DNA of 64,000 nt from Citrobacter arsenatis (GTDB lineage Bacteria > Pseudomonadota > Gammaproteobacteria > Enterobacterales > Enterobacteriaceae), in contig NZ_CP037864.1 in NCBI RefSeq assembly GCF_004353845.1, positions 186,001-250,000 of the forward strand. The letters run 5' to 3'. Below, in pieces: positions 25,067 to 33,780 of the stretch (positions are counted from its first letter, which is position 1; every line of letters starts with the position of its first letter). The position numbers were made by a program, and so were the translations under genes. The notes below the pieces were generated by a model. That model ran no database searches and was not told the DNA's origin. It saw only the letters and a list, made by a program, of their open reading frames with translations.

Positions 25067-26371
25067 ATGTCGCTCTGGCTTACACACCCTCTGTTTATCC
25101 CCTCTCTGGTGGTTGGCATTACCATCCTGCTCTGGGCCACGTCGCTGCTGCCGGAGTTTATAACGGCGCTGCTGTTCTTTGCCGTGGCGATGGTGGCCAA
25201 AATCGCGCCTGCGGATGTGATTTTTGGTGGCTTTGCGTCGTCGGCGTTCTGGCTGGTCTTCAGTGGCTTTGTGCTGGGGATCGCGATTCGTAAAACGGGG
25301 CTGGCGGACAGGGCGGCGAGGGCGCTGTCATCGCGATTGACCGACTCTTGGCCGTTAATGGTGGCGAGCGTAGTGCTGCTGAGTTACGCGCTGGCGTTTG
25401 TGATGCCATCCAACATGGGCCGCATTGCGCTGCTGATGCCAATTGTCGCGGCAATGGCGAAACGGGCCGGAATTAACGACGGTACGCGCGCCTGGTATGG
25501 ACTGGCGCTGGCTGTAGGATTTGGTACGTTCCAGCTTTCCGCGACCATTTTACCCGCTAACGTACCGAATCTGGTGATGAGCGGCGCGGCGGAAGGCTCT
25601 TACGGCATCCACCTCAATTATCTTCCCTATCTGCTGCTGCATACGCCGGTTCTGGGCTGGCTTAAGGGGGCTGTGCTCATCGTGCTTATCTGCTGGCTGT
25701 TCCCTGGTAAGCCTCATGCGCCGCGCGATCTCACGCCGCCTGAGCCAATGAACCGGGATGAAAAACGTCTGGCCTGGATGCTGGCAGTGGTGCTGCTGTT
25801 GTGGGTAAGCGAAAGCTGGCATGGTATTGGTCCTGCGTGGACCGGGCTGGCGGCGGCGGTGATCACGCTGTTACCACGGGTTGGTTTTATCAATGGCGAG
25901 GAGTTTTCCTCTGGGGTCAATATTCGGACCTGTATTTACGTAGCGGGTATTCTCGGGTTGGCGATCACCGTTACCCAGACCGGCATTGGCAGTGCTGTGG
26001 GCGAGGCGCTGCTGCAGGTGATGCCGCTGGATGCGGAAAAACCGTTCACCAGCTTTCTCGCGCTGACCGGCATTACCACCGCGCTCAATTTTATTATGAC
26101 GGCGAACGGCGTTCCGGCACTGTATACCACGCTGGCGCAAAGTTTTGCCGATGCAACGGGGTTCCCGCTGTTGTCGGTAATTATGATTCAGGTATTGGGA
26201 TATTCCACACCGCTGCTGCCGTATCAGGCTTCGCCGATTGTGGTGGCGATGGCGCTTGGGAAAGTCCCTGCGAGGGCGGGGATGTTGCTGTGTATCGCGC
26301 TGGCGGCGGCAACGTATCTGCTTCTTCTGCCGTTGGATTATGCCTGGTTTAACGTGCTGGGTAAGTTGTAA
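25067..26371 (+). CDS. SLC13/DASS-type anion permease with altered SNT motifs
   Basis: This 434-residue inner-membrane protein with about eleven hydrophobic segments resembles the SLC13 (divalent anion:sodium symporter) family, which carries citrate, succinate, tartrate or sulfate. The two SNT motifs that bind substrate and sodium in the family appear here as P-S-N-M (residues 114-117, VMPSNMGRIALLMP) and T-A-N-G (345-348, FIMTANGVPALY). Ion coupling or substrate may therefore differ. AACAGGAGA precedes the start. It lies between cdh and tpiA, a place empty in K-12, and the convergent tpiA terminator follows. The substrate is unknown. Confidence 0.8.
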   Translation: MSLWLTHPLFIPSLVVGITILLWATSLLPEFITALLFFAVAMVAKIAPADVIFGGFASSAFWLVFSGFVLGIAIRKTGLADRAARALSSRLTDSWPLMVASVVLLSYALAFVMPSNMGRIALLMPIVAAMAKRAGINDGTRAWYGLALAVGFGTFQLSATILPANVPNLVMSGAAEGSYGIHLNYLPYLLLHTPVLGWLKGAVLIVLICWLFPGKPHAPRDLTPPEPMNRDEKRLAWMLAVVLLLWVSESWHGIGPAWTGLAAAVITLLPRVGFINGEEFSSGVNIRTCIYVAGILGLAITVTQTGIGSAVGEALLQVMPLDAEKPFTSFLALTGITTALNFIMTANGVPALYTTLAQSFADATGFPLLSVIMIQVLGYSTPLLPYQASPIVVAMALGKVPARAGMLLCIALAAATYLLLLPLDYAWFNVLGKL

Positions 26372-26402
26372 AAAAAGCCCGGCGGCGCTAACGCTTACCG
26401 GG
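26371..26402 (-). terminator. Rho-independent terminator of tpiA
   Basis: On the minus strand GCCCGGTAAGCG ... CGCCGCCGGGC is followed by six T's. The hairpin is also the first REP unit in the gap, so the repeat has been recruited as a terminator. Confidence 0.8.
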
Positions 26403-26445
26403 CCTACAGTCTTATAGGGCGGGACAGCGAAGCGCCGCCCGCCGC
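26377..26445. repeat. REP-like pair between the SLC13 gene and tpiA
   Basis: GCCCGGCGGCGCTAACGC...CCGGGCCTAC followed by GGGCGGGACAGCGAAGCGCCGCCC. These are GC-rich variant REP units in the convergent gap. Confidence 0.7.
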
Positions 26446-26452
26446 AACAGCA

Positions 26453-27220
26453 TTATGCCTGTTTTGCGGCTTCTGCTGCTTTAACGATGACAGCGAAGGC
26501 GTCTGCTTTCAGAGAAGCACCGCCAACCAGCGCGCCGTCGATGTCCGGCTGAGCGAACAGTTCTGCCGCGTTAGCTGCGTTTACGGAACCGCCGTACTGG
26601 ATGATAACTTGTTCAGCGATTTTCGCGTCAGCTTTAGCAATGTGGTCACGAATGAATTTGTGAACAGCCTGAGCCTGGGCAGGAGTTGCAGATTTACCGG
26701 TACCGATAGCCCATACTGGTTCGTAAGCGATAACCACGCCTTCGAATGCTGCTGCGCCCTGAGTTTTCAGAACGGCGTCGATCTGACGTGCACAAACTTC
26801 TTCAGTTTTGCCCGCTTCGTTTTCTGCTTCGGTTTCACCGATGCACAGAACCGGAGTCAGACCCTGCTCTTTCAGCACGGCGAATTTCTTCGCGATCAGC
26901 TCGTCAGACTCTTTGTGGTAAGTACGACGCTCAGAGTGACCGATAATGATGTACTGCGCGCCGATATCTTTCAGCATTTCAGCGCTTGTTTCACCAGTGA
27001 ATGCGCCAGACAGGTTCAGGTCAACGTTCTGCGCGCCCAGAATGATGTGGCTACCGGCAGCGGCGTGTTTCGCCAGGTCGATATACATTTCCGGCGGAGC
27101 AATCGCTACTGCACAGCCAGCAACGCCAGCCAGTTCTTTACGCAGATTAGCAACCAGTTCGTTTACCATGTGGCGGCTGCCGTTCAGTTTCCAGTTACCC
27201 ATCACTAAAGGATGTCGCAT
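26453..27220 (-). CDS. tpiA: Triosephosphate isomerase
   Basis: TpiA interconverts dihydroxyacetone phosphate and glyceraldehyde 3-phosphate. The 255-residue TIM barrel has Lys in GNWKLNG (near 11), the electrophile His in IIGHSERR (near 95), the catalytic Glu in AYEPVWAIGTG (near 167) and the phosphate-binding GGSVNAAN and GALVGGASL. It is transcribed on its own. Its product handles triose phosphates from PfkA, RhaD and the glp pathway in this same window. Confidence 0.98.
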   Translation of the reverse strand: MRHPLVMGNWKLNGSRHMVNELVANLRKELAGVAGCAVAIAPPEMYIDLAKHAAAGSHIILGAQNVDLNLSGAFTGETSAEMLKDIGAQYIIIGHSERRTYHKESDELIAKKFAVLKEQGLTPVLCIGETEAENEAGKTEEVCARQIDAVLKTQGAAAFEGVVIAYEPVWAIGTGKSATPAQAQAVHKFIRDHIAKADAKIAEQVIIQYGGSVNAANAAELFAQPDIDGALVGGASLKADAFAVIVKAAEAAKQA

Positions 27221-27448
27221 TTCATTTCTCCACGCTTGTCAGCGAATTAAGGAATATGGCCACCCGTCAGGGCAGCATGGTCTGTGAAACAGTATAGAGA
27301 TTCGTCTGCTGAAAGGCTTTGCTTTTTATCATTTCCCCGTCATTCTGCACGTTGCAGGTGCGTTGGCTGTACTCTCTCACCCCTGTCACTTACTGATGTA
27401 AGCTCCAGGGGATTCGTTGCGTCGCCGCCTTCCTGAAACGTGAATAAT

Positions 27449-28051
27449 TTAGGGGGAATTCGCCTTCTCAAGACTTTCTGATAGTGCCAGCTTAATCGGT
27501 TCAACAGCGAAGGTCAGCCCCTTTTCGCCGTTATCTGCAACAACATAGCGAATTGCGCCTTCCGTTTCGGCGTAATAGTGCTTCCCTTTGCCGGCTGCGA
27601 GCAGTTTTTGCAGCTTTTTCTGGCTCTGTTCTTTCGTCAGCAGCGGCGCGACGGTGCGAATGACGGCGCTCATGTATTCCAGCGCTTTCGTTTTGGCTGC
27701 CTTTTGTTCTGGCCCCTGAATCGGCAGCCAGGTTATCTGCATGCTTTTGATTTTTAAAGTGCCGCGCTCAAGGGCGGAAGACGCATACAGATTTTCATTG
27801 ATTTTACTGGCCGCGCGGGTGAGATTTGCCCGATCGCGACTGCTGTCGATGGCGCGGAACTCATTCAGGATAAGCTTCGGATTCTGCGTATTAAAGTTTT
27901 CGCGAAACTGGCTAATCGACAGGTCAAAGGTCGGCGCACCCGCCAGTAAATAGGGGGCTGTGGTTGCCGTCGACGGTTCTTCTGCCAGTGCCGCAGTGCT
28001 TGCAGTTAAGGCTGAAAACAATAATAAAAACAGTGTAAATCCTTGCTTCAT
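27449..28051 (-). CDS. yiiQ: DUF1454-type exported protein YiiQ
   Basis: This 200-residue protein is an orthologue of E. coli YiiQ and has no known function. A signal peptide (MKQGFTLFLLLFSALTASTAALA) predicts a periplasmic location. The conserved core (PYLLAGAPTFDLSISQFRENF, written here as a family signature split by variable positions) and the C-terminal VADNGEKGLTFAVEP are clear. ATG at 28051 is preferred over the TTG one codon upstream. It lies upstream of tpiA on the same strand with a 228-base gap, so it is probably a separate unit. Confidence 0.9.
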   Translation of the reverse strand: MKQGFTLFLLLFSALTASTAALAEEPSTATTAPYLLAGAPTFDLSISQFRENFNTQNPKLILNEFRAIDSSRDRANLTRAASKINENLYASSALERGTLKIKSMQITWLPIQGPEQKAAKTKALEYMSAVIRTVAPLLTKEQSQKKLQKLLAAGKGKHYYAETEGAIRYVVADNGEKGLTFAVEPIKLALSESLEKANSP

Positions 28052-28151
28052 CAATCGTACCTTTCATTCTCACTGCTCACGATTAAAACGGTAACCGTCG
28101 AGCTTGTCAAAAGGGTAAACTGTTCTGGAAGGTAATAATAAAGGAACTTAC

Positions 28152-28580
28152 ATGACCATACAGCAGTGGTTATTCTCATTTAAAGGGCGCCTCGGGCGCC
28201 GTGATTTCTGGATTTGGATAGGCCTGTGGATCGTCGGTATGTTGGTTTTGTTCTCACTGGCGGGCAAGCAATTACTCGATATTCAGACCGCGGCATTTTG
28301 TCTGGTGTGTCTGCTATGGCCGACGGCGGCAGTGACGGTAAAACGCCTGCACGATCGGGGTCGTTCCGGGGCGTGGGCGCTGCTGATGATTCTGGCCTGG
28401 ATGCTACTGGCCGGAAATTGGGCGATGTTACCCGGCGTCTGGCAATGGGCGGTAGGCCGCTTTGTTCCGACGCTGATTCTGGTCGGTATGCTCATCGATC
28501 TGGGCGCGTTCGTTGGCACCCAGGACGCAAATAAATACGGTAAGGACACGCAGGACGTAAAATACAGAGCTGACTCGTAG
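28152..28580 (+). CDS. yiiR: DUF805-family membrane protein YiiR
   Basis: This 142-residue inner-membrane protein has about four hydrophobic segments and the DUF805 signature: an N-terminal F(K)GRLGRRDFW motif and a central VKRLHDRGRSGAW. Function unknown. AAAGGAAC precedes the ATG. In K-12 yiiS and uspD follow; here a REP unit and then the fpr terminator follow directly, so those two genes are missing. Confidence 0.9.
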   Translation: MTIQQWLFSFKGRLGRRDFWIWIGLWIVGMLVLFSLAGKQLLDIQTAAFCLVCLLWPTAAVTVKRLHDRGRSGAWALLMILAWMLLAGNWAMLPGVWQWAVGRFVPTLILVGMLIDLGAFVGTQDANKYGKDTQDVKYRADS

Positions 28581-28613
28581 GTCGGATAAGACGCGTCAGC
28601 GTCGCCATCCGGT
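28577..28613. repeat. REP unit downstream of yiiR
   Basis: GTAGGTCGGATAAGACGCG...GCGTCGCCATCCGG, a single REP palindrome starting at the yiiR stop. Confidence 0.8.
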
Positions 28614-28637
28614 AAAATGCCCGGGAGCTTACCGGGC
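28614..28637 (-). terminator. Terminator of fpr
   Basis: On the minus strand GCCCGG-TAAGCT-CCCGGGC followed by ATTTT, 13 bases beyond the fpr stop. Confidence 0.6.
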
Positions 28638-28649
28638 AGAGAAACGTGC

Positions 28650-29396
28650 TTACCAGTAGTGCTCAGCAGTCATATGGCCCGGTCGACGGCGCAGGTGTTT
28701 GGTCATCTGCCGGGTTTCTTTCAGCAGTTGCTGCGTATCGCGTACCATTTGTGGATTTCCGCACAGCATCACATGGCTGGTTTCTTTATCCATTGGTAGC
28801 CCTACCGCTTTTTCCAGTTCACCGCTTTCAATCAGCGCCGGTACACGTCCGGTCAGCGAATCTGCAACTGTTTCCCGGCTGACAACCGTTTGAATGCGTA
28901 ATTTACCTTCATAGCGCTTTTCCAGCGCCTGCATCAACGGCAGGTAGCTCAAATCGGCTGCATAGCGCGCGGCGTGGACCAGCACCAGATTTTTAAAGCG
29001 ATCCAGGTCTTTACCTAACTGCAGAATCGACAGATACGGGCCGATAGCCGTGCCGGTTGCCAGCATCCATAGCGTTTCGCAATCGGGGACTTCATCCAGC
29101 ACGAAGAAACCTGCGGCTTCACTCACCACCTGGACTTCATCACCAGGTTTGAGCGCCGCCAGTCGAGGGCTGAGTTTGCCGTCAGGAACCGTCACCAGAT
29201 AAAATTCTAAGTCGGGGTTGTCAGGCGCATTGACATAGGAATAGGCGCGCTGGACGCGCTCGCCGTCGATCTCAAGACCAAGCTTGGTGAACTGACCAGC
29301 AGTGAAAGGAAGAACCGGAGCTCGCACGGTCAAACTAAACAAGGCATCGGTCCAGTTCTGCACCTTTGTGACTTTGCCTGTTACCCATTCTGCCAT
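28650..29396 (-). CDS. fpr: Ferredoxin/flavodoxin-NADP+ reductase
   Basis: Fpr passes electrons between NADPH and flavodoxin or ferredoxin for radical-SAM activation and iron-sulfur repair. The 248-residue protein has the FAD motif RAYSYVN, the NADP-binding ATGTAIGPYLS and the C-terminal MTAEHYW ending typical of the bacterial subclass. It is preceded by the glpX 3' hairpin and has its own promoter. SoxRS activation is known in E. coli but its box was not confirmed here. Fpr could reduce flavodoxin for the PflC activase encoded at the right end. Confidence 0.97.
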   Translation of the reverse strand: MAEWVTGKVTKVQNWTDALFSLTVRAPVLPFTAGQFTKLGLEIDGERVQRAYSYVNAPDNPDLEFYLVTVPDGKLSPRLAALKPGDEVQVVSEAAGFFVLDEVPDCETLWMLATGTAIGPYLSILQLGKDLDRFKNLVLVHAARYAADLSYLPLMQALEKRYEGKLRIQTVVSRETVADSLTGRVPALIESGELEKAVGLPMDKETSHVMLCGNPQMVRDTQQLLKETRQMTKHLRRRPGHMTAEHYW

Positions 29397-29449
29397 GGTT
29401 TTCTCCTGTCTGCTTTGATTGCCTTATCTTCGTTCGTTGGAGGAAAGAT

Positions 29450-29471
29450 TTCCAGCCCGGATGGGCTGGAA
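29450..29471 (-). terminator. Terminator of the glpFKX operon
   Basis: TTCCAGCCC-GGAT-GGGCTGGAA is a perfect 9-bp stem 20 bases past the glpX stop. On the minus strand it is followed by ATCTTTCC, a weak T-tract. Confidence 0.7.
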
Positions 29472-29491
29472 GGCTCTATTGATCAAATCAA

Positions 29492-30502
29492 TTACAGGAT
29501 GTGCGCCTGCACATCGGGATCTTTGCGATCGAGGTAGTGAATCGACTGAATGCGGCGGATCGTGCGTGATTTGCCACGGATCAGCAGCGTTTCGGTGGTC
29601 GCAATATTGCCTTTGCGGCTAATTCCTTCCAGCAGATCGCCTTTGGTGATTCCGGTGGCGGAGAAAATGACGTTGTCGCTGCGCGCCATTTCATCCAGAT
29701 GCAGCGCTTTGCCTGCTTCAATGCCCATGGCGGTGCAGCGGGCCAGTTCCTGTTCACCAATACGACGGTTCTCTTCGCTGTCGCCCTTGACGTAATGACG
29801 AGCCAACAGGCGGCCCTGCATATCGCCGTCCAGCGCGCGGATCACGGCTGCAGAAACCACGCCTTCCGGTGCGCCGCCAATGCCGTACAGCACGTCAACT
29901 TCACTGTCTGGCATGCAGGTCAGAATCGAGGCCGCAACGTCGCCGTCAGGAATGGCGAAAACGCGCACGCCTAGTTTCGTCATCTCTGCAATAACCTCGT
30001 CATGGCGCGGTTTTGCCAGGATGGTGACGGTCAGGTCACTCAGCGGTTTGTTCATCGCGGCTGCAATGTTTCGCAGGTTGGTTTCCAGCGACAGGTTCAG
30101 GTCGATGGACCCTTTTGCGCCTGGGCCGACAATCAGCTTTTCCATGTACATGTCCGGCGCGTTCAGGAAACAGCCTTTATCGCCCACTGCCAGCACCGCC
30201 AGCGCATTCGCCTGGCCCATGGCCGTCATGCGTGTGCCTTCGATAGGATCGACGGCGATGTCGACCGCATCACCGTGACCGGTTCCGACTTTCTCACCGA
30301 TAAACAGCATCGGCGCTTCATCAATCTCACCCTCGCCAATCACGATGGTGCCGTCGATGTTGACCTGGTTGAGCATAATACGCATGGCGTTCACCGCCGC
30401 GCCGTCAGCGGTATTTTTATCGCCGCGGCCCAGCCATTTATAGCCAGCCAGCGCGGCCGCTTCGGTCACGCGTGAAAATTCAATGGCAAGTTCTCGTCTC
30501 AT
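29492..30502 (-). CDS. glpX: Fructose-1,6-bisphosphatase, class II
   Basis: GlpX dephosphorylates fructose 1,6-bisphosphate in gluconeogenesis from glycerol. The 336-residue protein has the lithium-sensitive phosphatase signature VDPIEGTRMT, the early metal-binding GEGEIDEAPML and the long N-terminal helix ELAIEFSRVTEAAALAGY. It is the last gene of glpF-glpK-glpX, after a 135-base gap containing two hairpins. Confidence 0.97.
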   Translation of the reverse strand: MRRELAIEFSRVTEAAALAGYKWLGRGDKNTADGAAVNAMRIMLNQVNIDGTIVIGEGEIDEAPMLFIGEKVGTGHGDAVDIAVDPIEGTRMTAMGQANALAVLAVGDKGCFLNAPDMYMEKLIVGPGAKGSIDLNLSLETNLRNIAAAMNKPLSDLTVTILAKPRHDEVIAEMTKLGVRVFAIPDGDVAASILTCMPDSEVDVLYGIGGAPEGVVSAAVIRALDGDMQGRLLARHYVKGDSEENRRIGEQELARCTAMGIEAGKALHLDEMARSDNVIFSATGITKGDLLEGISRKGNIATTETLLIRGKSRTIRRIQSIHYLDRKDPDVQAHIL

Positions 30503-30571
30503 TGCAAACTCGTAGCTGAAAGGAATGGCGCGAAGTGTAGCACAGGGGAGGGGGCGAGATTATTGATGTGT

Positions 30572-30591
30572 GTGCGGGGTTGCCCCCGCAC
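30572..30591. other. GC-rich hairpin between glpK and glpX
   Basis: GTGCGGGG ... CCCCCGCAC, an 8-9-bp stem in the glpK-glpX gap next to a REP unit. It probably affects the distal expression or decay of the operon mRNA. Confidence 0.5.
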
Positions 30592-30599
30592 GAAGATAT

Positions 30600-30629
30600 T
30601 GCCGGATAAGGCACAGTTGCCATCCGGCT
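30600..30629. repeat. REP unit between glpK and glpX
   Basis: GCCGGATAAGGC ... GCCATCCGGC, a single REP palindrome directly downstream of glpK in the operon. Confidence 0.8.
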
Positions 30630-30637
30630 ATGACGTA

Positions 30638-32146
30638 TTACTCGTCGTGATCTTCCCACGCCATGGCGCGTTTGACCGCTTTTTTCCAGCCGCTGTAACG
30701 GAAGTTACGCTCGGTAGTTTCAATGCCAGGGCGGAATTCACGCTCGATGACCGCTTTCTCCTGTAGCTCGTCCAGATTCTGCCAGAAGCCTACTGCCAGA
30801 CCAGCCAGGTATGCCGCACCCAATGCGGTGACTTCGCGGACTTCCGGGCGCTCAACGCGCGTGCCGAGAATGTCGGACTGGAACTGCATCAGGAAGTTGT
30901 TGGCGACCGCACCGCCATCAACACGCAGGGCGTGCAGGCGAATACCGGAGTCAGCCTGCATCGCTTCCAGAACATCACGAGTCTGGTAAGCGATAGACTC
31001 AAGCGTGGCGCGGATGATGTGGTTGGAGTTTACCCCACGGGTCAGACCAAAGATGGCGCCGCGTGCATACGGGTCCCAGTACGGTGCGCCAAGGCCGGTG
31101 AATGCCGGAACGACGTACACGCCGTTGGTATCTTTCACTTTGGTAGCGAAATATTCGGAGTCGAATGCATCGCTGATGAGTTTCATTTCATCACGCAGCC
31201 ACTGGATGGAGGCGCCAGCCATAAATACCGCACCTTCCAGCGCGTAGTTCACTTCTCCGGTCGGTCCGCAGGCGATGGTGGTCAGCAGCCCGTTTTCGGA
31301 TTTAACGGCTTTCTCGCCGGTGTTCATCAGCATGAAGCAGCCGGTACCGTAAGTGTTTTTCGCCATCCCTTCCTTCACGCACAGTTGGCCGAACAGCGCC
31401 GCCTGCTGGTCACCGGCAATACCGGAGATAGGAATACGAATGCCACCTTTACCACCGATGTTGGTTTGACCATAGACTTCAGAAGAACGGCGAACTTCTG
31501 GCAGCATTGCACGCGGAATATCCAGCGCATCCAGCATCGTGTCATCCCAGTCCAGGGAGTGGATATTGAACAGCATGGTACGCGAGGCGTTGGTGTAATC
31601 CGTTACGTGTACGCGTCCCTGCGTCATTTTCCAGATAAGCCAGGTGTCTACGGTACCGAACAGCAGTTCGCCGCGACGAGCGCGCTCACGCGAGCCTTCT
31701 ACGTGGTCGAGGATCCACTTCACTTTGGTACCGGAGAAGTACGGGTCAATGACCAGACCGGTGTTATTACGGATGTACTCTTCCATACCGTCGCGCTTAA
31801 GCTTTTCGCAGATATCCGCGGTACGACGGCACTGCCACACAATGGCGTTATAGATTGGTTTACCGGTTTCGCGTTCCCAGACGATGGTGGTTTCACGCTG
31901 GTTGGTAATACCGATCGCGGCAATTTCATCGGAACTGATATCGGCTTTCGCCAGAACTTCTACCAGCGTGGAGCTTTGGGTCGCCCAAATTTCCATTGGG
32001 TCGTGTTCTACCCAGCCTGCTTTCGGGTAGATTTGCTCGAATTCGCGCTGTGAAACGGCAACGATATTCGCATCGTGGTCCATTACGACCGCGCGGGAGC
32101 TGGTGGTGCCCTGGTCGAGCGCAACGATATATTTTTTTTCAGTCAT
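30638..32146 (-). CDS. glpK: Glycerol kinase
   Basis: GlpK phosphorylates glycerol to sn-glycerol 3-phosphate, the trapping step of glycerol uptake. The 502-residue FGGY kinase has the N-terminal DQGTTSSRAVVMD phosphate motif, catalytic Asp in ISGIAGDQQAALF (near 246) and GLGAPYWDPYARG, and equals E. coli GlpK in length. Inhibition by fructose 1,6-bisphosphate and unphosphorylated EIIA-Glc is known for the family. The ATG at 32146 follows glpF by 22 bases; a 35-codon upstream extension inside glpF is rejected. Confidence 0.98.
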   Translation of the reverse strand: MTEKKYIVALDQGTTSSRAVVMDHDANIVAVSQREFEQIYPKAGWVEHDPMEIWATQSSTLVEVLAKADISSDEIAAIGITNQRETTIVWERETGKPIYNAIVWQCRRTADICEKLKRDGMEEYIRNNTGLVIDPYFSGTKVKWILDHVEGSRERARRGELLFGTVDTWLIWKMTQGRVHVTDYTNASRTMLFNIHSLDWDDTMLDALDIPRAMLPEVRRSSEVYGQTNIGGKGGIRIPISGIAGDQQAALFGQLCVKEGMAKNTYGTGCFMLMNTGEKAVKSENGLLTTIACGPTGEVNYALEGAVFMAGASIQWLRDEMKLISDAFDSEYFATKVKDTNGVYVVPAFTGLGAPYWDPYARGAIFGLTRGVNSNHIIRATLESIAYQTRDVLEAMQADSGIRLHALRVDGGAVANNFLMQFQSDILGTRVERPEVREVTALGAAYLAGLAVGFWQNLDELQEKAVIEREFRPGIETTERNFRYSGWKKAVKRAMAWEDHDE

Positions 32147-32168
32147 AATTTTTTGTCCCGTAGTCACA

Positions 32169-33014
32169 TTACTGCGAAGCTTTTTGTTGAGTGTTGGCCG
32201 CAACGTCTTTCTCTTCAATCGCGCAGACATCGCACGGCAAATGACGACCAATCAGTTTGCGATAGGCCCATGCGCCCAAAATCGCGCCGGTAATCGGGCC
32301 AAACACTGGTACCAGGAAGTAAGGGATATCACGACCACCTGTGAAGGCAATCTCACCCCATCCGGCCATCCAGGCGAAGAGTTTCGGTCCGAAGTCACGT
32401 GCCGGGTTCATCGCAAAACCTGTCAGCGGACCCATGGAAGCACCAATAACGGCAATCAACAAGCCGATCAACAGCGGTGCCAGCGGACCACGAGGTACAC
32501 CGTTACCATCGTCGGTCAGTGCCAGAATCAGCCCCATTAGAATAGCGGTAATGACCATTTCAACCGCGAAGGCCTGCACAAAATTGATATGCGGGTTCGG
32601 ATAAGTGGAGAAAGTACCTGCCAGACCCAGGCTCTCGGTACTGCCGCGCACGATATGGTTAGTTTGTTCGAAATCGAGGAAAAGATTGTAATAAAGCCCG
32701 TAAACCAGTGCCGCTGCGCAAAAGGCGCCGGCAATTTGCGAAATAATAAAAGGGACAACTTTGCGTTTATCAAAACAGGCGAACAGCCAGAGTGCGATGG
32801 TTACCGCGGGATTCAGGTGTGCACCAGAAACGCCTGCGGTCAGATAGATAGCCATCGCTACCCCCAGACCCCAGATGATGCTGATTTCCCACTGACCAAA
32901 AGTAGCGCCAGCTACTTTGAGTGCAGCGACACAGCCCACACCGAAGAAAATCAACAACCCGGTACCGAGGAATTCAGCAATGCACTGGCCTTTTAAGGTT
33001 GAGGTTTGACTCAT
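32169..33014 (-). CDS. glpF: Glycerol facilitator (aquaglyceroporin)
   Basis: GlpF is the inner-membrane channel for glycerol and small polyols. The 281-residue protein has six full helices and both half-helix NPA motifs (HLNPAVTIALW and FAMNPARDFG), the second followed by the selectivity-filter Arg. It is the first gene of glpFKX, divergent from zapB. GlpR repression and CRP activation are expected from the control region upstream. Confidence 0.98.
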   Translation of the reverse strand: MSQTSTLKGQCIAEFLGTGLLIFFGVGCVAALKVAGATFGQWEISIIWGLGVAMAIYLTAGVSGAHLNPAVTIALWLFACFDKRKVVPFIISQIAGAFCAAALVYGLYYNLFLDFEQTNHIVRGSTESLGLAGTFSTYPNPHINFVQAFAVEMVITAILMGLILALTDDGNGVPRGPLAPLLIGLLIAVIGASMGPLTGFAMNPARDFGPKLFAWMAGWGEIAFTGGRDIPYFLVPVFGPITGAILGAWAYRKLIGRHLPCDVCAIEEKDVAANTQQKASQ

Positions 33015-33442
33015 AATCGGATCCTGAAGAGAGTTTAATGTTTATTGTGTGCGAGAAGGTCACTGACATCCCCGGAGCCGGTAGGCACACTGTTAATTTA
33101 TCGTTAACGCGCAAAAACGAGAAATATCGAAATTAAAATGTGTGTGCTCCATCAACAAAATGAGCGTTTTCGCGCCATTGTGAGGTGTTTGTTATAAAAA
33201 AATAGTGTGAGCTGAATCATTTCACTGAACAATCTGTTAACACTTAAGAGTTATGACAGTAATGTCACCAGGAGAAAGACTAAAAGTGTTGCAAACCGCA
33301 ATCTGCGCGGGATGCCGCTGGACAGGGATGACGCGGCTTCATACAATCGGTGTTAAGTAGAGTGCGCTCGTTTTTATTAAGGCGTCGCCGGTTATCGGGA
33401 CGAGGATTTTTATCCATCAACGCCTTGCAATTCAGGAGAGGT
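33015..33442. promoter_or_regulatory. glpF / zapB intergenic control region
   Basis: This 428-base gap holds the divergent promoters of glpFKX and zapB. A GlpR-like element ATGAGCGTTTTCGCGCCATT lies at 33160-33179, and TTATCGTTAACG-type half-sites lie near 33095-33110. TGTGA-GCTGAA-TCATT at 33206-33221 is a partial CRP match. In E. coli glpF carries several GlpR operators and CRP sites in the same place. The zapB-proximal half (33250-33430) shows no clear element beyond the CAGGAGAG ribosome binding site. Confidence 0.55.
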
Positions 33443-33688
33443 ATGACGATGTCATTAGAAGTGTTTGAGAAACTGGAAGCAAAAGTACAGCAGGCGATTG
33501 ATACCATCACGCTGTTGCAGATGGAAATCGAAGAGCTGAAAGAAAAGAACAACTCACTGTCGCAGGAAGTTCAGTCTGCACAGCAGCAGCGTGAAGAGCT
33601 GGAGCGTGAGAACAACAACCTGAAAGAACAGCAGAACGGCTGGCAGGATCGTCTGCATGCCCTGCTGGGTCGTATGGAAGAAGTCTAA
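33443..33688 (+). CDS. zapB: Cell-division protein ZapB
   Basis: ZapB is a coiled-coil protein that strengthens the Z-ring through ZapA and links it to the terminus region via MatP. The 81 residues are almost one continuous coiled coil (about 3-79) with heptad repeats rich in Leu, Glu and Gln, for example LQMEIEELKEKNNSL, and differ from E. coli ZapB at only a few positions. The ATG at 33443 follows CAGGAGAG. A strong terminator follows. Confidence 0.97.
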   Translation: MTMSLEVFEKLEAKVQQAIDTITLLQMEIEELKEKNNSLSQEVQSAQQQREELERENNNLKEQQNGWQDRLHALLGRMEEV

Positions 33689-33701
33689 TTCTGATTTCTT
33701 C

Positions 33702-33731
33702 AAAAAGGCATCCATAATGGATGCCTTTTTG
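33702..33731 (+). terminator. Rho-independent terminator of zapB
   Basis: GGCATCCAT-A-ATGGATGCC stem flanked by A5 and followed by T5; the flanking A and T runs let it work in both directions. Confidence 0.9.
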
Positions 33732-33780
33732 CTATGTAGAGATTAGGATATCGTATTTTTTAAATATCAAAGAATACGAT

